From Streptomyces piniterrae (GTDB lineage: Bacteria; Actinomycetota; Actinomycetes; Streptomycetales; Streptomycetaceae): a stretch of DNA of 64,000 nt. The translations under genes were made by a program, and so were the position numbers. Location of the stretch: contig NZ_SUMB01000003.1 of NCBI RefSeq assembly GCF_005048155.1, forward strand, positions 186,001 to 250,000, read 5' to 3'. Shown piece after piece: positions 48,851 to 58,143 of this stretch. Each line of letters opens with the position of its first letter. Positions within the stretch are counted from its first letter, which is position 1. The notes beneath the pieces are model-generated. The model worked only from the letters and a program-made list of their open reading frames with translations. It was not told where the DNA came from and did no database searches.

Positions 48851-51800
48851 ATGGCCGATGAGATCAACCTGCCGAACTTGGTCAGCCACCTGCAAGTAGA
48901 TCTCCAGAACACCTCGGGGATCGTCGCGGACGCCACCCGGCAAGGCTCCGCCGTCGGGCAGGCCCTCGGCGAGTCCCTGCAACGCCGGGTGCAGGCAGCG
49001 ACGAACGACATCCCACCCGTCGAAATCGACGCCAACTCCAACGGGTTCGACAGGGACCTAGACCGCGTCCGGCGGGAACTCCAGCGCCTCGGCAACCAGC
49101 GCATCGGCGTCGATATCAGCATCGAAGACGCGCTCCGGCAGATGGATCGGCTCGAACCCCACATCGAGCGCCTCGCCCGCACACACCCCGACATCGACGT
49201 ACGCGCGTCCGTCGCCGAGGCAGCCGCGAACCTCGCGGACATCCGCGCCGCCGCCACCGCGGTGGACGCCGTCGAGCCCGAGATCGATGTGCACGTCGAG
49301 GTGCACGACGCCGAGGAGAACACGGAGCGCCTGCGAGGCGCCCTCGGCCGGCTCAGCGCAATGACAAGCGGTCTCGGCGGCCTGTCCGCGACGCTGGCCA
49401 GGGTGGGCACGGCGGTCGGCTCGATCGTGCCAGTGGCCGCGGGCGCCGTGGCGGCCCTCCAGCAGATGGCCCCGGCCGCAGGGCTGGCCGCTACGGGCGT
49501 GCTCGGTGTGGCGGCGACGGCCGGCACGCTGAAACTCGCGATGACGGGCGTGGGCGACGCGGTCACGGCCGCCCTCGACCCCGAGGCCGCGACCAAGTAC
49601 GGCGAGGCACTCGCCAAGCTTTCACCGCATGCGCGGGCGTTCGTCGAGACGATCCACCAGGCACAGCCCGCGCTCGACGCCCTACGGCGCAGTGTCCAGG
49701 ACAAGGTCTTTGCGGGCCTTGATACTCAGCTCAAGGCCACGGCGAGCGCTACCCTGCCCGCGCTGCGGCAGGCCCTCAACACCTCGGCCGGCACCCTCAA
49801 CCGGATGGCTCAGAGTGCCCTGTCGGCGGCGCGGACGCTCGCCCGGGACGGCACCCTCGGCACGGCATTGCAGGGAGCCACGGCAGGCATGCGGCAGTTC
49901 TCGAAACTGCCCGGGATTGTGGTGCAGGGGCTCGGGCAGGTGGGCGCCGCTGCCGCGCCCGCATTCCAGAGACTGAGTAAGTTCGCGGGCGAGAAGCTGG
50001 ATCAGCTCTCCGCCAAAATGAATACGGCTTTCAAGTCGGGCGCCATGGAGCGCGCCATTGAAACGGCCGTGAGTCTGGCGGGGCAACTCATTCACGTAGC
50101 TGGCAACGTGGCGGACATCTTCCGCTCCATCTTCTCTGCCGCGCAGACCAGCGGCGGCGGATTCCTCGGAGTCATCTCGAAAATCACAGACAGCCTCAAA
50201 AAGGCGTTCGCCGGTCCCGAAGTGCAGGGAGGACTGAAGAGCCTTTTCTCTACGATGTCGCAACTCGCTACGACAGCCGGGCCGCTCCTCGGGCAGGCCC
50301 TCGGCGTCGTGGGCGGTGTGCTGCAAAAGCTGGGACCGCCGGCACAAACGTTGATCAAGGCCCTCGGGGCCACTCTTCAGCCCGTCATACGTGCGCTCGG
50401 TCCGCTACTCGCGTCTGTGGCGGGCGCGGTAGGCAAGCTCGTTGTCGCACTAGCGCCGCTCTTGACCGGAATCGGCAAGATCGTCGCCGCCCTGCTCCCT
50501 GCCATTCAGCCCGTGTTCGGCGCCTTGAGTCGGCTGTTCCAGTCGCTCGCACCCGTAGTGACGCAGCTAGCCGTGGGTTTGAGTAGTTACTTGGCCCCCG
50601 TGCTGAGTGGGCTGGTGAAAATCATAGCCAGTTTGATAAAGGGTAACCTTGATGAACTATCTGTGATCTTCAATTCTTTGCAACCCATGATGCCGCAGAT
50701 AGCGAAATCCCTGGGTGAAGTCGGAAAAGCCGGCGGGGATCTCTTGTCTGCCATAGCCCCCCTTCTTCCGCAGCTCACGAAATTGAGCATGACGGTTATA
50801 AATCAACTCCTCCCGGCGATCGTCCCCCTCATACCACCCATCGTAAAACTGGCCTCCGCGCTTTTCGCCATGGCGGTCAATGCCGTTACCAAATACGCGA
50901 TTCCGGCGCTTCAAAAGCTGATCACCTTCATTAGCGGCCTACAGAAATACATGGCCCCAGGGATCAAAGCCATCACATGGTTTGTCAACAAGATCAGTTC
51001 CGGCTTTGAATGGCTTTACGATCACCTCGTCGGACACAGCGTCATCCCGGACATGGTCCGCGGCATCGTCTCGTGGCTGGCCAGCCTGCCCGGTAAAGCC
51101 CTCGGTGTTCTGGCCAGTCTGCCGGGCCGGATCGCGTCCCTCGCCGGTGACGCAGCCGCGCGGTTTACCGGCATGATCCGGTCCGGCATGAGTCAGGCCG
51201 TGTCATGGGTGGGCGGCCTGCCCGGCCGGATCGCGGGCGCCCTCGGCAACCTCGGCGGCCTGCTGTGGAATGCCGGCACGTCGATCGTCCGCGGCCTCAT
51301 CACCGGGATCCGGTCGGCGATCCCCGGCGTGCAATCCGTTCTCAACGGCCTCACCAACATGATCCCGGACTGGAAGGGACCGCCGAGGCGAGACGCCACG
51401 CTGCTCACGCCCGCCGGTAAGACCCTGATCCGGGGCCTCATCGATGGAATCGACGCAAGCACCAAATCCCTCAAAAGCAAACTGGGACAGGTTACGACGC
51501 TCATCGAGCGGTCTATCGGAATCAACGCCAAGAATCGCCGGAAGACTTCAGGGCTCGGTTCGTTGCTGTCTCGCATCGAACGTGACAACACGAGCATTCT
51601 CCGGCTGGCCGCTCGTCGGGACGCCGCGGCAAAGAGCCTCGCCGCCGCCACGAAGAAACTGACGGACATCACCAAAGAACGCGACAAGTTGGCCTCGGAA
51701 ACGAAGGGTCGAATCCTCGGCGAGGCCAATATCGCCGAGGGTCGCGCCGACGTGAACAGCGTCACCGCAATTACCGTCGGTCTGCAACAGGCGCTGAAGA

Positions 51801-52432
51801 AGACCGGCGCGTTCGCCAATCAGATCGCCGCGCTCCGCAAGCGCGGGTTGCGCGCCGATCTGTTGCAGCAGATCACCGATGCCGGAGTCGAAAGCGGTAG
51901 CGCCACTGCGACCGCACTATCCCGCGCGTCTGCCGCAGACCTCGCCCGCATCAACTTGCTGCAATCGCAGCTCTCTACAGCCGCAGGCAAGGTCGGCTCG
52001 ACGGTGGCAGACCAGATGTACGGCTCGGGTGTCCGCGCCGCGCAGGGGCTCGTAGACGGCCTTAAGCGGAGTCAGGCCAGCATCGAGCGGCAGATGGAGA
52101 AGATCGCCGTCTCGATGGTGCGGGCGATCAAATCCAAGCTGAAGATCCATAGCCCGAGTCGGGTGTTCGCCGACATCGGCGCGCAGACCGCCGAGGGCCT
52201 GCGCCGGGGCATGCTCGGCGCGACCGGCGCCGTAGCCGCAGCATCCGGGACTCTCGCCACCGCGGCGACCCGCGCAGCGTCCGGGGTCCCGGCCGTCGGT
52301 GCGCTCAGCGGCGCCTACGCAGGAGCGGCGGCCGGCTCGACGAACAACACCTTCAACCTCTACCAGACCGACGCCAGCCCGGACGGCATCCTGCGTGCCC
52401 TGTCCTGGCAGGGCCTCGTAGGGAGGCGATGA
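48851..52432 (+). CDS. Tape measure protein
   Basis: About 1193 residues from the ATG 8 nt after AGGAGG; a GTG at 48842 overlaps that ribosome site and is less likely. N-terminal coiled coil, hydrophobic middle (long runs such as LQMAPAAGLAATGVLGVAAT; ALGPLLASVAGAVGKLVVAL) and a C-terminal part with IKSKLKIHSPSRVFADIGAQ, the usual tape-measure end. No lysozyme or peptidase domain is visible. At about 0.15 nm per residue the tail would be near 180 nm. DNA between about 49960 and 51010 is clearly less GC-rich than its surroundings. Confidence 0.95.
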   Translation: MADEINLPNLVSHLQVDLQNTSGIVADATRQGSAVGQALGESLQRRVQAATNDIPPVEIDANSNGFDRDLDRVRRELQRLGNQRIGVDISIEDALRQMDRLEPHIERLARTHPDIDVRASVAEAAANLADIRAAATAVDAVEPEIDVHVEVHDAEENTERLRGALGRLSAMTSGLGGLSATLARVGTAVGSIVPVAAGAVAALQQMAPAAGLAATGVLGVAATAGTLKLAMTGVGDAVTAALDPEAATKYGEALAKLSPHARAFVETIHQAQPALDALRRSVQDKVFAGLDTQLKATASATLPALRQALNTSAGTLNRMAQSALSAARTLARDGTLGTALQGATAGMRQFSKLPGIVVQGLGQVGAAAAPAFQRLSKFAGEKLDQLSAKMNTAFKSGAMERAIETAVSLAGQLIHVAGNVADIFRSIFSAAQTSGGGFLGVISKITDSLKKAFAGPEVQGGLKSLFSTMSQLATTAGPLLGQALGVVGGVLQKLGPPAQTLIKALGATLQPVIRALGPLLASVAGAVGKLVVALAPLLTGIGKIVAALLPAIQPVFGALSRLFQSLAPVVTQLAVGLSSYLAPVLSGLVKIIASLIKGNLDELSVIFNSLQPMMPQIAKSLGEVGKAGGDLLSAIAPLLPQLTKLSMTVINQLLPAIVPLIPPIVKLASALFAMAVNAVTKYAIPALQKLITFISGLQKYMAPGIKAITWFVNKISSGFEWLYDHLVGHSVIPDMVRGIVSWLASLPGKALGVLASLPGRIASLAGDAAARFTGMIRSGMSQAVSWVGGLPGRIAGALGNLGGLLWNAGTSIVRGLITGIRSAIPGVQSVLNGLTNMIPDWKGPPRRDATLLTPAGKTLIRGLIDGIDASTKSLKSKLGQVTTLIERSIGINAKNRRKTSGLGSLLSRIERDNTSILRLAARRDAAAKSLAAATKKLTDITKERDKLASETKGRILGEANIAEGRADVNSVTAITVGLQQALKKTGAFANQIAALRKRGLRADLLQQITDAGVESGSATATALSRASAADLARINLLQSQLSTAAGKVGSTVADQMYGSGVRAAQGLVDGLKRSQASIERQMEKIAVSMVRAIKSKLKIHSPSRVFADIGAQTAEGLRRGMLGATGAVAAASGTLATAATRAASGVPAVGALSGAYAGAAAGSTNNTFNLYQTDASPDGILRALSWQGLVGRR

Positions 52433-53316
52433 GCATGCCCTCAGAGGCCGTTGGCCGTATCCAATGGGGTGACCTGGTCATGGGTCCCGGCAGCCCGTAC
52501 GGCGTCGAGTCCGTCACCGGCGTGGACGATATGCCCGAGGTCCGCGGCGACGACACCGACCGGCCGTTCCAGCACGGTGCGTACTCCGGACCGGACGTGA
52601 CCGGGGCCCGCACCATCCAGCTCGGCCTGGTGATCCGTGCTGATGACCCGTACCAACTGCGGGATCTCAAGGTGGCGTTGCGGGCGGCGACGCAGCCGGG
52701 CCGGGTTCCGGCGCCGCTCCAGTTCCTCGACTGGGATCTACTGGCCTACGGCAAGGTGCGCAAGCGCGCGATCCCGTATGACGCCCACTACTTGTGGCGG
52801 ACGGGCGAGGCCGCCCTTGAGATCTACTGCCCGGACCCGCGCCTGTACTCCCTCGCCGAGCACACCGCCTCGACCACCGCCTACAGCCCGAGCGCCGGCC
52901 GGACGTACCCGCTCGCGTTCCCGCGGGTGTACGGCGCCGCAGGTTCGTCCGGCCGGCTCACCATCACCAACGCCGGGGACTCCGAGGCGTACCCCGTGCT
53001 GCGCATTGACGGCCCCGTCGCCGCGCCCGTCGTCGAGCTGGTCGGCTCGGCGGACGACGCCGACGACGCCGGGACGGGCGCGACGCTCAGCCTCACCGGA
53101 ACTCTCCAGACCGGGGAGTTCCTGCTCATCGACACCCGCACTCGGTCGGTCCTGCTCATGGGATCGACGCCCCGCCGTGACTGGGTGCGGGCCGGCTCGA
53201 CGTGGCCCGTCCTCGCCCCCGGCGACAACGAGATCGCCTACCGCGGCGCTGCCCTGCCGGGCGCGCCCGGCCAAACCAGCCTGCTCACCGTCACGTGGCG
53301 GGACACGAGCCTGTAG
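52429..53316 (+). CDS. Distal tail protein (Dit-like)
   Basis: 295 residues. IQWGDLVMGPGSPYGVESVTG, MPEVRGDDTDRPFQHGAYSGPDVTGARTIQLGLVI (in parts), then LRDLKVALRAATQPGR and a second beta domain with GSSGRLTITNAGDSEAYPVLRI and LLIDTRTRSVLL. This two-domain pattern is that of siphovirus Dit proteins, which form the hub at the tail tip. ATGA overlap with the tape measure. Confidence 0.87.
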   Translation: MSMPSEAVGRIQWGDLVMGPGSPYGVESVTGVDDMPEVRGDDTDRPFQHGAYSGPDVTGARTIQLGLVIRADDPYQLRDLKVALRAATQPGRVPAPLQFLDWDLLAYGKVRKRAIPYDAHYLWRTGEAALEIYCPDPRLYSLAEHTASTTAYSPSAGRTYPLAFPRVYGAAGSSGRLTITNAGDSEAYPVLRIDGPVAAPVVELVGSADDADDAGTGATLSLTGTLQTGEFLLIDTRTRSVLLMGSTPRRDWVRAGSTWPVLAPGDNEIAYRGAALPGAPGQTSLLTVTWRDTSL

Positions 53317-53331
53317 GAAGGGAGGCCAGCA

Positions 53332-54486
53332 ATGGCCGAAGTAACTCCGCCGGCATGGATGCAGGCAGGCTCTTACCCTGCTCGCAACGACCGGCTCGGC
53401 GCGATCAGTGCGGGACTGTGCTACCCCGGGTTTCTGGCCGATGAGTCGACGCCGCTCCGCATCCGGCAGGGCGTGAAGCCGAGCTACCAGAACTATCAAC
53501 TCAAGGTGCGGGCCGCGGCCACGCCGAACATGACCGTGATCGTGTCGGCCGGGTTCTGCTGGATCGACAACCACGACGTAGGCGGCTACGGCGCATACAC
53601 ATGCGTCAACGACGCCGACAAAATCCTGACCATCGCCCCGGCGGGCGGGGCCGGGCAGTACCGGAAGGACGCGGTCGTCGCGTCGGTGTACGACGCGGAG
53701 ACCAGCGGCAGCGCCAACGAATGGCGCCTTGAGGTGATCCAGGGTGCGTACGCCGCGTCGGCCGGCGCCGCGGTCCTGCCCACGCTGCCGAATAACGCAC
53801 AGATCCTCGCGAGCGTCACCGTAAACCCCTCGGTCACGAGCATCACGGCCGGCAACATCACCGACAGTCGGAACTACAGCGTTGCCGCAGGCGGGATCCT
53901 GCCGACCACCCTCAACACCTACCCGAACCGGCCGCACCCCGGCCAGACGATGTATCTGGTCGACGGCGATCTGTTCGTCTACGGCAAGTCCGATGGCACC
54001 GTCGTGCCGCTCGCCCTCGGTAGCGGTGCGTTTGCTTTCGCCAGGAAGAGCGCGGACACGTCTCGGGCATCCACGGTCACCATGTCCGCGGACCCGCATT
54101 TGTCCGTGCCCGTCGCTACGTTCGCCACATACACAGTTGACGCCTACCTGATCTACTCGGGCGGCACGACCGGTGATGTCAACGTCGCCCTCTCTGCGCC
54201 GACATCGGCCGACGGCTCATGGTCCGCCGTCGGCTACGGCCGCGACGTACCGGCCAACGTGGCGACGGGCGGCCACACCATCCGCATGAACCCCAACAGC
54301 ATCGTCAGCGTCCAGCCGCGTTCATACGGCGCGGACACCGTAGACGAGACGCTGCATCTGCGCGGCATCCTCCGGACCGCCGGCACCGCGGGGTCTCTCG
54401 TGGTGCAGTGGGCGCAGGCCGCATCGGACACCACCGCGACGATCATGCGTACGGACTCGTGGCTGCGCATCCAGCGGTGTGCGTGA
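53332..54486 (+). CDS. Minor tail protein, possible receptor-binding component
   Basis: 384 residues. The first 190 (GVKPSYQNYQLKVRAAATPN; VVASVYDAETSGSANEWRLEVIQGA; ITAGNITDSRNYS) match the baseplate-type repeat of actinophage minor tail proteins. The last 150 are beta-rich (FATYTVDAYLIYSGGTTGDV; HIRMN-like strands) and resemble a fibre-type head. It lies between Dit and the Tal-like gene; receptor binding is inferred. Confidence 0.75.
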   Translation: MAEVTPPAWMQAGSYPARNDRLGAISAGLCYPGFLADESTPLRIRQGVKPSYQNYQLKVRAAATPNMTVIVSAGFCWIDNHDVGGYGAYTCVNDADKILTIAPAGGAGQYRKDAVVASVYDAETSGSANEWRLEVIQGAYAASAGAAVLPTLPNNAQILASVTVNPSVTSITAGNITDSRNYSVAAGGILPTTLNTYPNRPHPGQTMYLVDGDLFVYGKSDGTVVPLALGSGAFAFARKSADTSRASTVTMSADPHLSVPVATFATYTVDAYLIYSGGTTGDVNVALSAPTSADGSWSAVGYGRDVPANVATGGHTIRMNPNSIVSVQPRSYGADTVDETLHLRGILRTAGTAGSLVVQWAQAASDTTATIMRTDSWLRIQRCA

Positions 54487-55643
54487 TGGCCCACACCTAC
54501 ACGTACCTGTTCTGTGACCTCGTCACAGACGCAGTCCTCGCCGAGCTCCCGCTCAGCGACGTCAAGTACACGACGGAACTGAACGGCATCGGCACCTTGT
54601 CCGCATTCGTGCCGTACACCGACGACACCATCCCCCTCGACCCCGACACCGCCACGCGCCCGTCCCGGACCGCGCTGTATGTCGACCGAGACGGGGTGAT
54701 CGTGTGGGCCGGGATCGTGTGGACCCGCGACGACCCGACCACCACCGGCCGCAGCATCCAAGCGGCCGAGTTCATGTCGTACTACCAGCGACGCACCGTC
54801 AAAACGACACTGGCCACCGATACCAGTCTGATCACCGATACCGATTACGTTCCGGACGGCCAGCGACTGTACACAGATCAGCGATATCTGGCGTGGTCGC
54901 TGCTGCGGTACGCCAACGTCCAGCCGTACGGCGAGATCGGTATCACCGTCTCGAACATTGCCGCCGAGTCGCCCACCGGCATCAACCGTGTGGCTGCCTA
55001 CTACGGCTACGAGCGGCCCGTGATCTACGACGCAATCGCCGCCCTCGCCGCGGCCGACGACGGGTTTGATTTCGGCGTCGATGTGTTCTGGACGCAGCCC
55101 GCCAACAACGACCCACCGTCGAGGGTCAAACGGGCCCGGGTGTGGTACCCGCGGCGCGGCCGGCAGAGCGCGGCTGAGAGCGGCCTCGTGTTCTCCAACG
55201 GTGGGCCGGAGCCGTCGATCCTCGACTACAAGTGGCCGGAGAACGGTGTTGAGTTGGCGACCGAGGTCAGCGCGCTCGGCGCCGGCAACGGCGAGGCCCG
55301 GCTCACCAGCACGGCGCAGGCGACAGACCTACTGGCCGCGGGGTACCCGCTGCTGGAGTCCGTGACGACGTATTCGGATGTCCTCGAACAGTCCCGTATC
55401 GACGGCCTCGCGCGCGCGGACGTGGCGGCCCGGTCGCAGGCGGACGTACAGCCCACGTTCGAGGTGATGGCCGACGCCGACCCGGTGTTCGGTAGCTACT
55501 CGGTTGGGGACGTGGCGCTGTTCGTGATCGAGCCGGATCAAAAGACTCCGGCCGGCCGCCAGCAAGAGCTACGCATCCTGTCCATCGAGACCACAGCCAC
55601 GTCCGGCGCGGAGCGCATCACCCTCATGTGCGGGGCGGTGTGA
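54486..55643 (+). CDS. Tail tip protein (Tal-like, gp27/hub type)
   Basis: 385 residues. TYLFCDLVTDAVLAELPLSDVKYTTELNGIGTLSAFVPY (in parts), LYVDRDGVIVWAGIVWTRD, SIQAAEFMSYYQRR and a C-terminal FGSYSVGDVALFVIEPDQ match the phage tail-associated hub family (Siphovirus ReqiPepy6 Gp37-like). No peptidase domain is added at the end. It caps the tail tip below Dit. Confidence 0.83.
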   Translation: MAHTYTYLFCDLVTDAVLAELPLSDVKYTTELNGIGTLSAFVPYTDDTIPLDPDTATRPSRTALYVDRDGVIVWAGIVWTRDDPTTTGRSIQAAEFMSYYQRRTVKTTLATDTSLITDTDYVPDGQRLYTDQRYLAWSLLRYANVQPYGEIGITVSNIAAESPTGINRVAAYYGYERPVIYDAIAALAAADDGFDFGVDVFWTQPANNDPPSRVKRARVWYPRRGRQSAAESGLVFSNGGPEPSILDYKWPENGVELATEVSALGAGNGEARLTSTAQATDLLAAGYPLLESVTTYSDVLEQSRIDGLARADVAARSQADVQPTFEVMADADPVFGSYSVGDVALFVIEPDQKTPAGRQQELRILSIETTATSGAERITLMCGAV

Positions 55644-55644
55644 C

Positions 55645-56130
55645 ATGCCGCAGTACTCGAAGAGCCGCGACCCGATGGAGCGCCTCGCGATCCTTGAGGG
55701 TCGCCTCGACCGGTTGGAGCGCTCCGGCCGTGAGGTCGACGAGGTCCCGTTCTACCCGACGAACAGCCGGGTCATGGTCTACGACGACACGAGCACGTCT
55801 TTCTCAACGACGTGGGAAACGATCATCAGCCCGCGAACGGCGCTGCTGTCCCTCGGCTTGGTCTTCATCGGCGACTACGTCAGCCCCAACTACACCGGCG
55901 GCCTATGGCAGGTAGTCGTCAACGACACGACCGTCATTGGCTCAGGCTCGGTCCCCGCCTCGCTGACGTACGTGCTGCCCACGGTGACCCTCGATCTCTC
56001 CCCGTACCGCAACGCCCCCGATCTGAAGATCCAGATCCAGACCAAGCGGACCGCGGGCGCCACCACCGGCGGCAAGTTCGGCGGCGGCGGCTCCATCGGG
56101 TCCGCCCCGCGATTCGCTCGCCAACTCTGA
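55645..56130 (+). CDS. Minor tail protein
   Basis: 161 residues: a short coiled coil ([19 protein letters not shown]), then a beta-rich part ([39 protein letters not shown]) and a Gly-rich end ([14 protein letters not shown]). Position and layout fit an auxiliary tail tip or fibre subunit. Confidence 0.75.
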   Translation: MPQYSKSRDPMERLAILEGRLDRLERSGREVDEVPFYPTNSRVMVYDDTSTSFSTTWETIISPRTALLSLGLVFIGDYVSPNYTGGLWQVVVNDTTVIGSGSVPASLTYVLPTVTLDLSPYRNAPDLKIQIQTKRTAGATTGGKFGGGGSIGSAPRFARQL

Positions 56131-56140
56131 AAGGAACGCC

Positions 56141-56908
56141 ATGGCAACTCCCCTCACCTTCACCCGCTTCATCTCCGCCCTGCGGGCCGAGGGCCTGACC
56201 GTCGAAATCGTCGGCGACGCCGAACACCACAACCGCAACAGCAAGGGCGCGTGGGGCCCGATGAACGGCGTGATGATGCACCACACCGTGACATCCGGGA
56301 CTGACGCAACCGTCGCGATATGCCGCAAGGGCTACAGCTCCCTGCCCGGCCCGCTGTGCCACGGAGTCATCGCCAAGGACGGCACCGTTCACGTCGTCGG
56401 TTACGGCAGGGCGAACCATGCGGGACTCGGCGACGACGACGTCCTCCGTGCCGTCATCGCCGAGTCGTACGGCGACCGACCGCCGCCCGCGAACGAGGCG
56501 AACACCGACGGCAACTCGCGCTTCTACGGCTTCGAGTGCGAGAACCTCGGCGACGGCCGCGACCCGTGGCCGGCCGTCCAGTACGACGCCATGGTCAAGG
56601 CCGCGGCTGCACTGTGCCGGGCGCATGGCTGGTCGGCGCGGTCGGTGATCGGTCACAAGGAGTGGCAGCCGGGGAAGATCGACCCCCGCGGCGAGCGATT
56701 CGCGGACATGGACGAGTACCGGGACGACGTGGCCGCCCGCCTCAAGGTGAAGCCCGGCGGCACGTCCTCGACGTACACCGTCAAGTCCGGCGACACCCTC
56801 GGCGCCATCGCCAGGAGGTTCAGGACCACGGTGGCCGCGCTCGTGAAGCTCAACCGCCTCAAGGACCCCGACGTGATTCGCGTCGGTCAAAAGCTCAGGC
56901 TCAAGTGA
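56141..56908 (+). CDS. Endolysin: amidase with C-terminal LysM
   Basis: 255 residues. The N-acetylmuramoyl-L-alanine amidase (Amidase_2/PGRP) domain spans about 25-195: MMHHTVTSG with zinc His47/48, [34 protein letters not shown] and [17 protein letters not shown], giving the last His and the Asp ligand. Residues about 208-255 are one LysM ([28 protein letters not shown]). No signal peptide, so export relies on the holins. It cleaves the peptide from the glycan strand. Confidence 0.93.
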   Translation: MATPLTFTRFISALRAEGLTVEIVGDAEHHNRNSKGAWGPMNGVMMHHTVTSGTDATVAICRKGYSSLPGPLCHGVIAKDGTVHVVGYGRANHAGLGDDDVLRAVIAESYGDRPPPANEANTDGNSRFYGFECENLGDGRDPWPAVQYDAMVKAAAALCRAHGWSARSVIGHKEWQPGKIDPRGERFADMDEYRDDVAARLKVKPGGTSSTYTVKSGDTLGAIARRFRTTVAALVKLNRLKDPDVIRVGQKLRLK

Positions 56909-56919
56909 GGAGACACGCC

Positions 56920-57153
56920 ATGCCAACCGCCCCCGTCGAAAAGAAGGTGAGCGCAGCGACGCTCGGCAGTGTCGCCGCCGCCGTCGCCATCACCGTTCTC
57001 AACGCCACTGTCGGAGACGCCGAGTTGCTCGGCTCCGCTCCTGCGTGGTTGCAGCACCTCGCGACGCTGATAGTGCCGCCGCTCGTGGTGTTCCTCAGCG
57101 GCTACAACGCTCGCCACACGCCGCGCATCGGCTCGACGTCCCTGCCCGAATAG
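56920..57153 (+). CDS. Holin-like protein
   Basis: 77 residues. Two hydrophobic segments (AATLGSVAAAVAITVLNATV; LQHLATLIVPPLVVFLSGY) with a short basic start and a charged end. Position 11 bp after the endolysin supports a holin. The layout resembles actinophage phage_r1t-type holins. Confidence 0.8.
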   Translation: MPTAPVEKKVSAATLGSVAAAVAITVLNATVGDAELLGSAPAWLQHLATLIVPPLVVFLSGYNARHTPRIGSTSLPE

Positions 57154-57161
57154 GAGTCGCC

Positions 57162-57407
57162 TTGGACGCCACCACCCTCGGCAGCCTGCTCGTGGGCGTG
57201 GGCGCGGTCGTCGGCGGCGTGGTGGCGTTCGTGGGAAAGCGCGGTGAGAACGCCATCACCGGCTACAGCTCCCTCACCCAAGACCTACAGGAGGAGCGCG
57301 ACGCGCTCCGCCTTCAGCTCACCGAGTCCCACTCGCTACGCGCCGCCGATCAGGCAGAGCTGATCCGGCTGCGTGCCCTCGTGATCCAACTCGGAGGTAC
57401 CCCGTGA
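57162..57407 (+). CDS. Second small membrane protein of the lysis cassette
   Basis: 81 residues from a TTG behind AGGAG. One helix (LGSLLVGVGAVVGGVVAFVG) and a C-terminal coiled coil (LQEERDALRLQLTESHSLRAADQAELIRLRALV, in parts). A one-span membrane protein with coiled coil after a holin may act as antiholin or second holin. The next GTG overlaps its stop. Confidence 0.72.
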   Translation: MDATTLGSLLVGVGAVVGGVVAFVGKRGENAITGYSSLTQDLQEERDALRLQLTESHSLRAADQAELIRLRALVIQLGGTP

Positions 57408-58081
57408 CCCGCACCGAGCGGGCTCTTGCGCACCGATGGCGTTCCCTCGCGCTCGTCTGCACCCTCGTCGCGCTCGCCGGTGCCGTCATCGTCATCTGGG
57501 CCCGCATCACGACCGAGGCCGACCGTGCCGACCAACTCGCCGCCGAGGCCGACCGGCGCGGATCGGCTGTGACGACCCTCGCCGCTGATGTACGGACACT
57601 CCGCGCGCAGGTGAAAGCCGCGGGTCGGACGCCGGCCGCGCCGGACCCATCTCAGGCCATCGACGGCCTACGGGATCGGGCGCGGGTGCCGGTGCCGATC
57701 CCCGGCCCCCGAGGGGAGCAGGGTCCGCCGGGGAAGAACGGCACGAACGGAGTTGGCCAGCCGGGGAAGAACGGGACCAACGGCAAGAACGGCCAGAACG
57801 GTGCCGACGGGCAGCCCGGCGCGGACAGTACCGTTCCCGGCCCGGCCGGTCCCGCAGGCCCCGCAGGCCCACAAGGACGGGACGGAGTCGACGGTCAGGA
57901 CGGGACCGACGGCCGTGACGGGAAGGATGGCCAGACCTGCCCAGACGGCTACTCGCTCCAGCCGCCCGCAAACGATCCCGACGCGCTTGTCTGTCGCCGC
58001 GACGGGGCCCCGTCACCTGATCCATCCCCGACGACCAGCGCGCCGCCTGCGATCCTCGCCCCGGAACGCCGTCGACCGTGA
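57404..58081 (+). CDS. Membrane-anchored collagen-like protein
   Basis: 225 residues from a GTG. One membrane helix (LALVCTLVALAGAVIVIWA), a coiled coil to about residue 75, then roughly 75 residues of Gly-x-y repeats (GPRGEQGPPGKNGTNG and on; GPAGPAGPAGPQGRDGVDG) with one short break. CPDGYSLQPPANDPDALVC near the end may form a disulfide loop, followed by a Pro/Ser tail. It closes the lysis cassette and would stand as a trimeric stalk outside the membrane. Its job is unknown. Confidence 0.75.
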   Translation: MTRTERALAHRWRSLALVCTLVALAGAVIVIWARITTEADRADQLAAEADRRGSAVTTLAADVRTLRAQVKAAGRTPAAPDPSQAIDGLRDRARVPVPIPGPRGEQGPPGKNGTNGVGQPGKNGTNGKNGQNGADGQPGADSTVPGPAGPAGPAGPQGRDGVDGQDGTDGRDGKDGQTCPDGYSLQPPANDPDALVCRRDGAPSPDPSPTTSAPPAILAPERRRP

Positions 58082-58095
58082 CCCGCTCATACGCA

Positions 58096-58128
58096 AGCGC
58101 CCCACCTCTCCGTACGAGGTGGGGCGCT
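58096..58128. terminator. Terminator between convergent genes
   Basis: A perfect 13-bp stem (58096-58108 with 58116-58128) and a 7-nt loop. It ends the late operon and the leftward GntR gene. Confidence 0.78.
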
Positions 58129-58143
58129 CATCTGCCGAGCATC

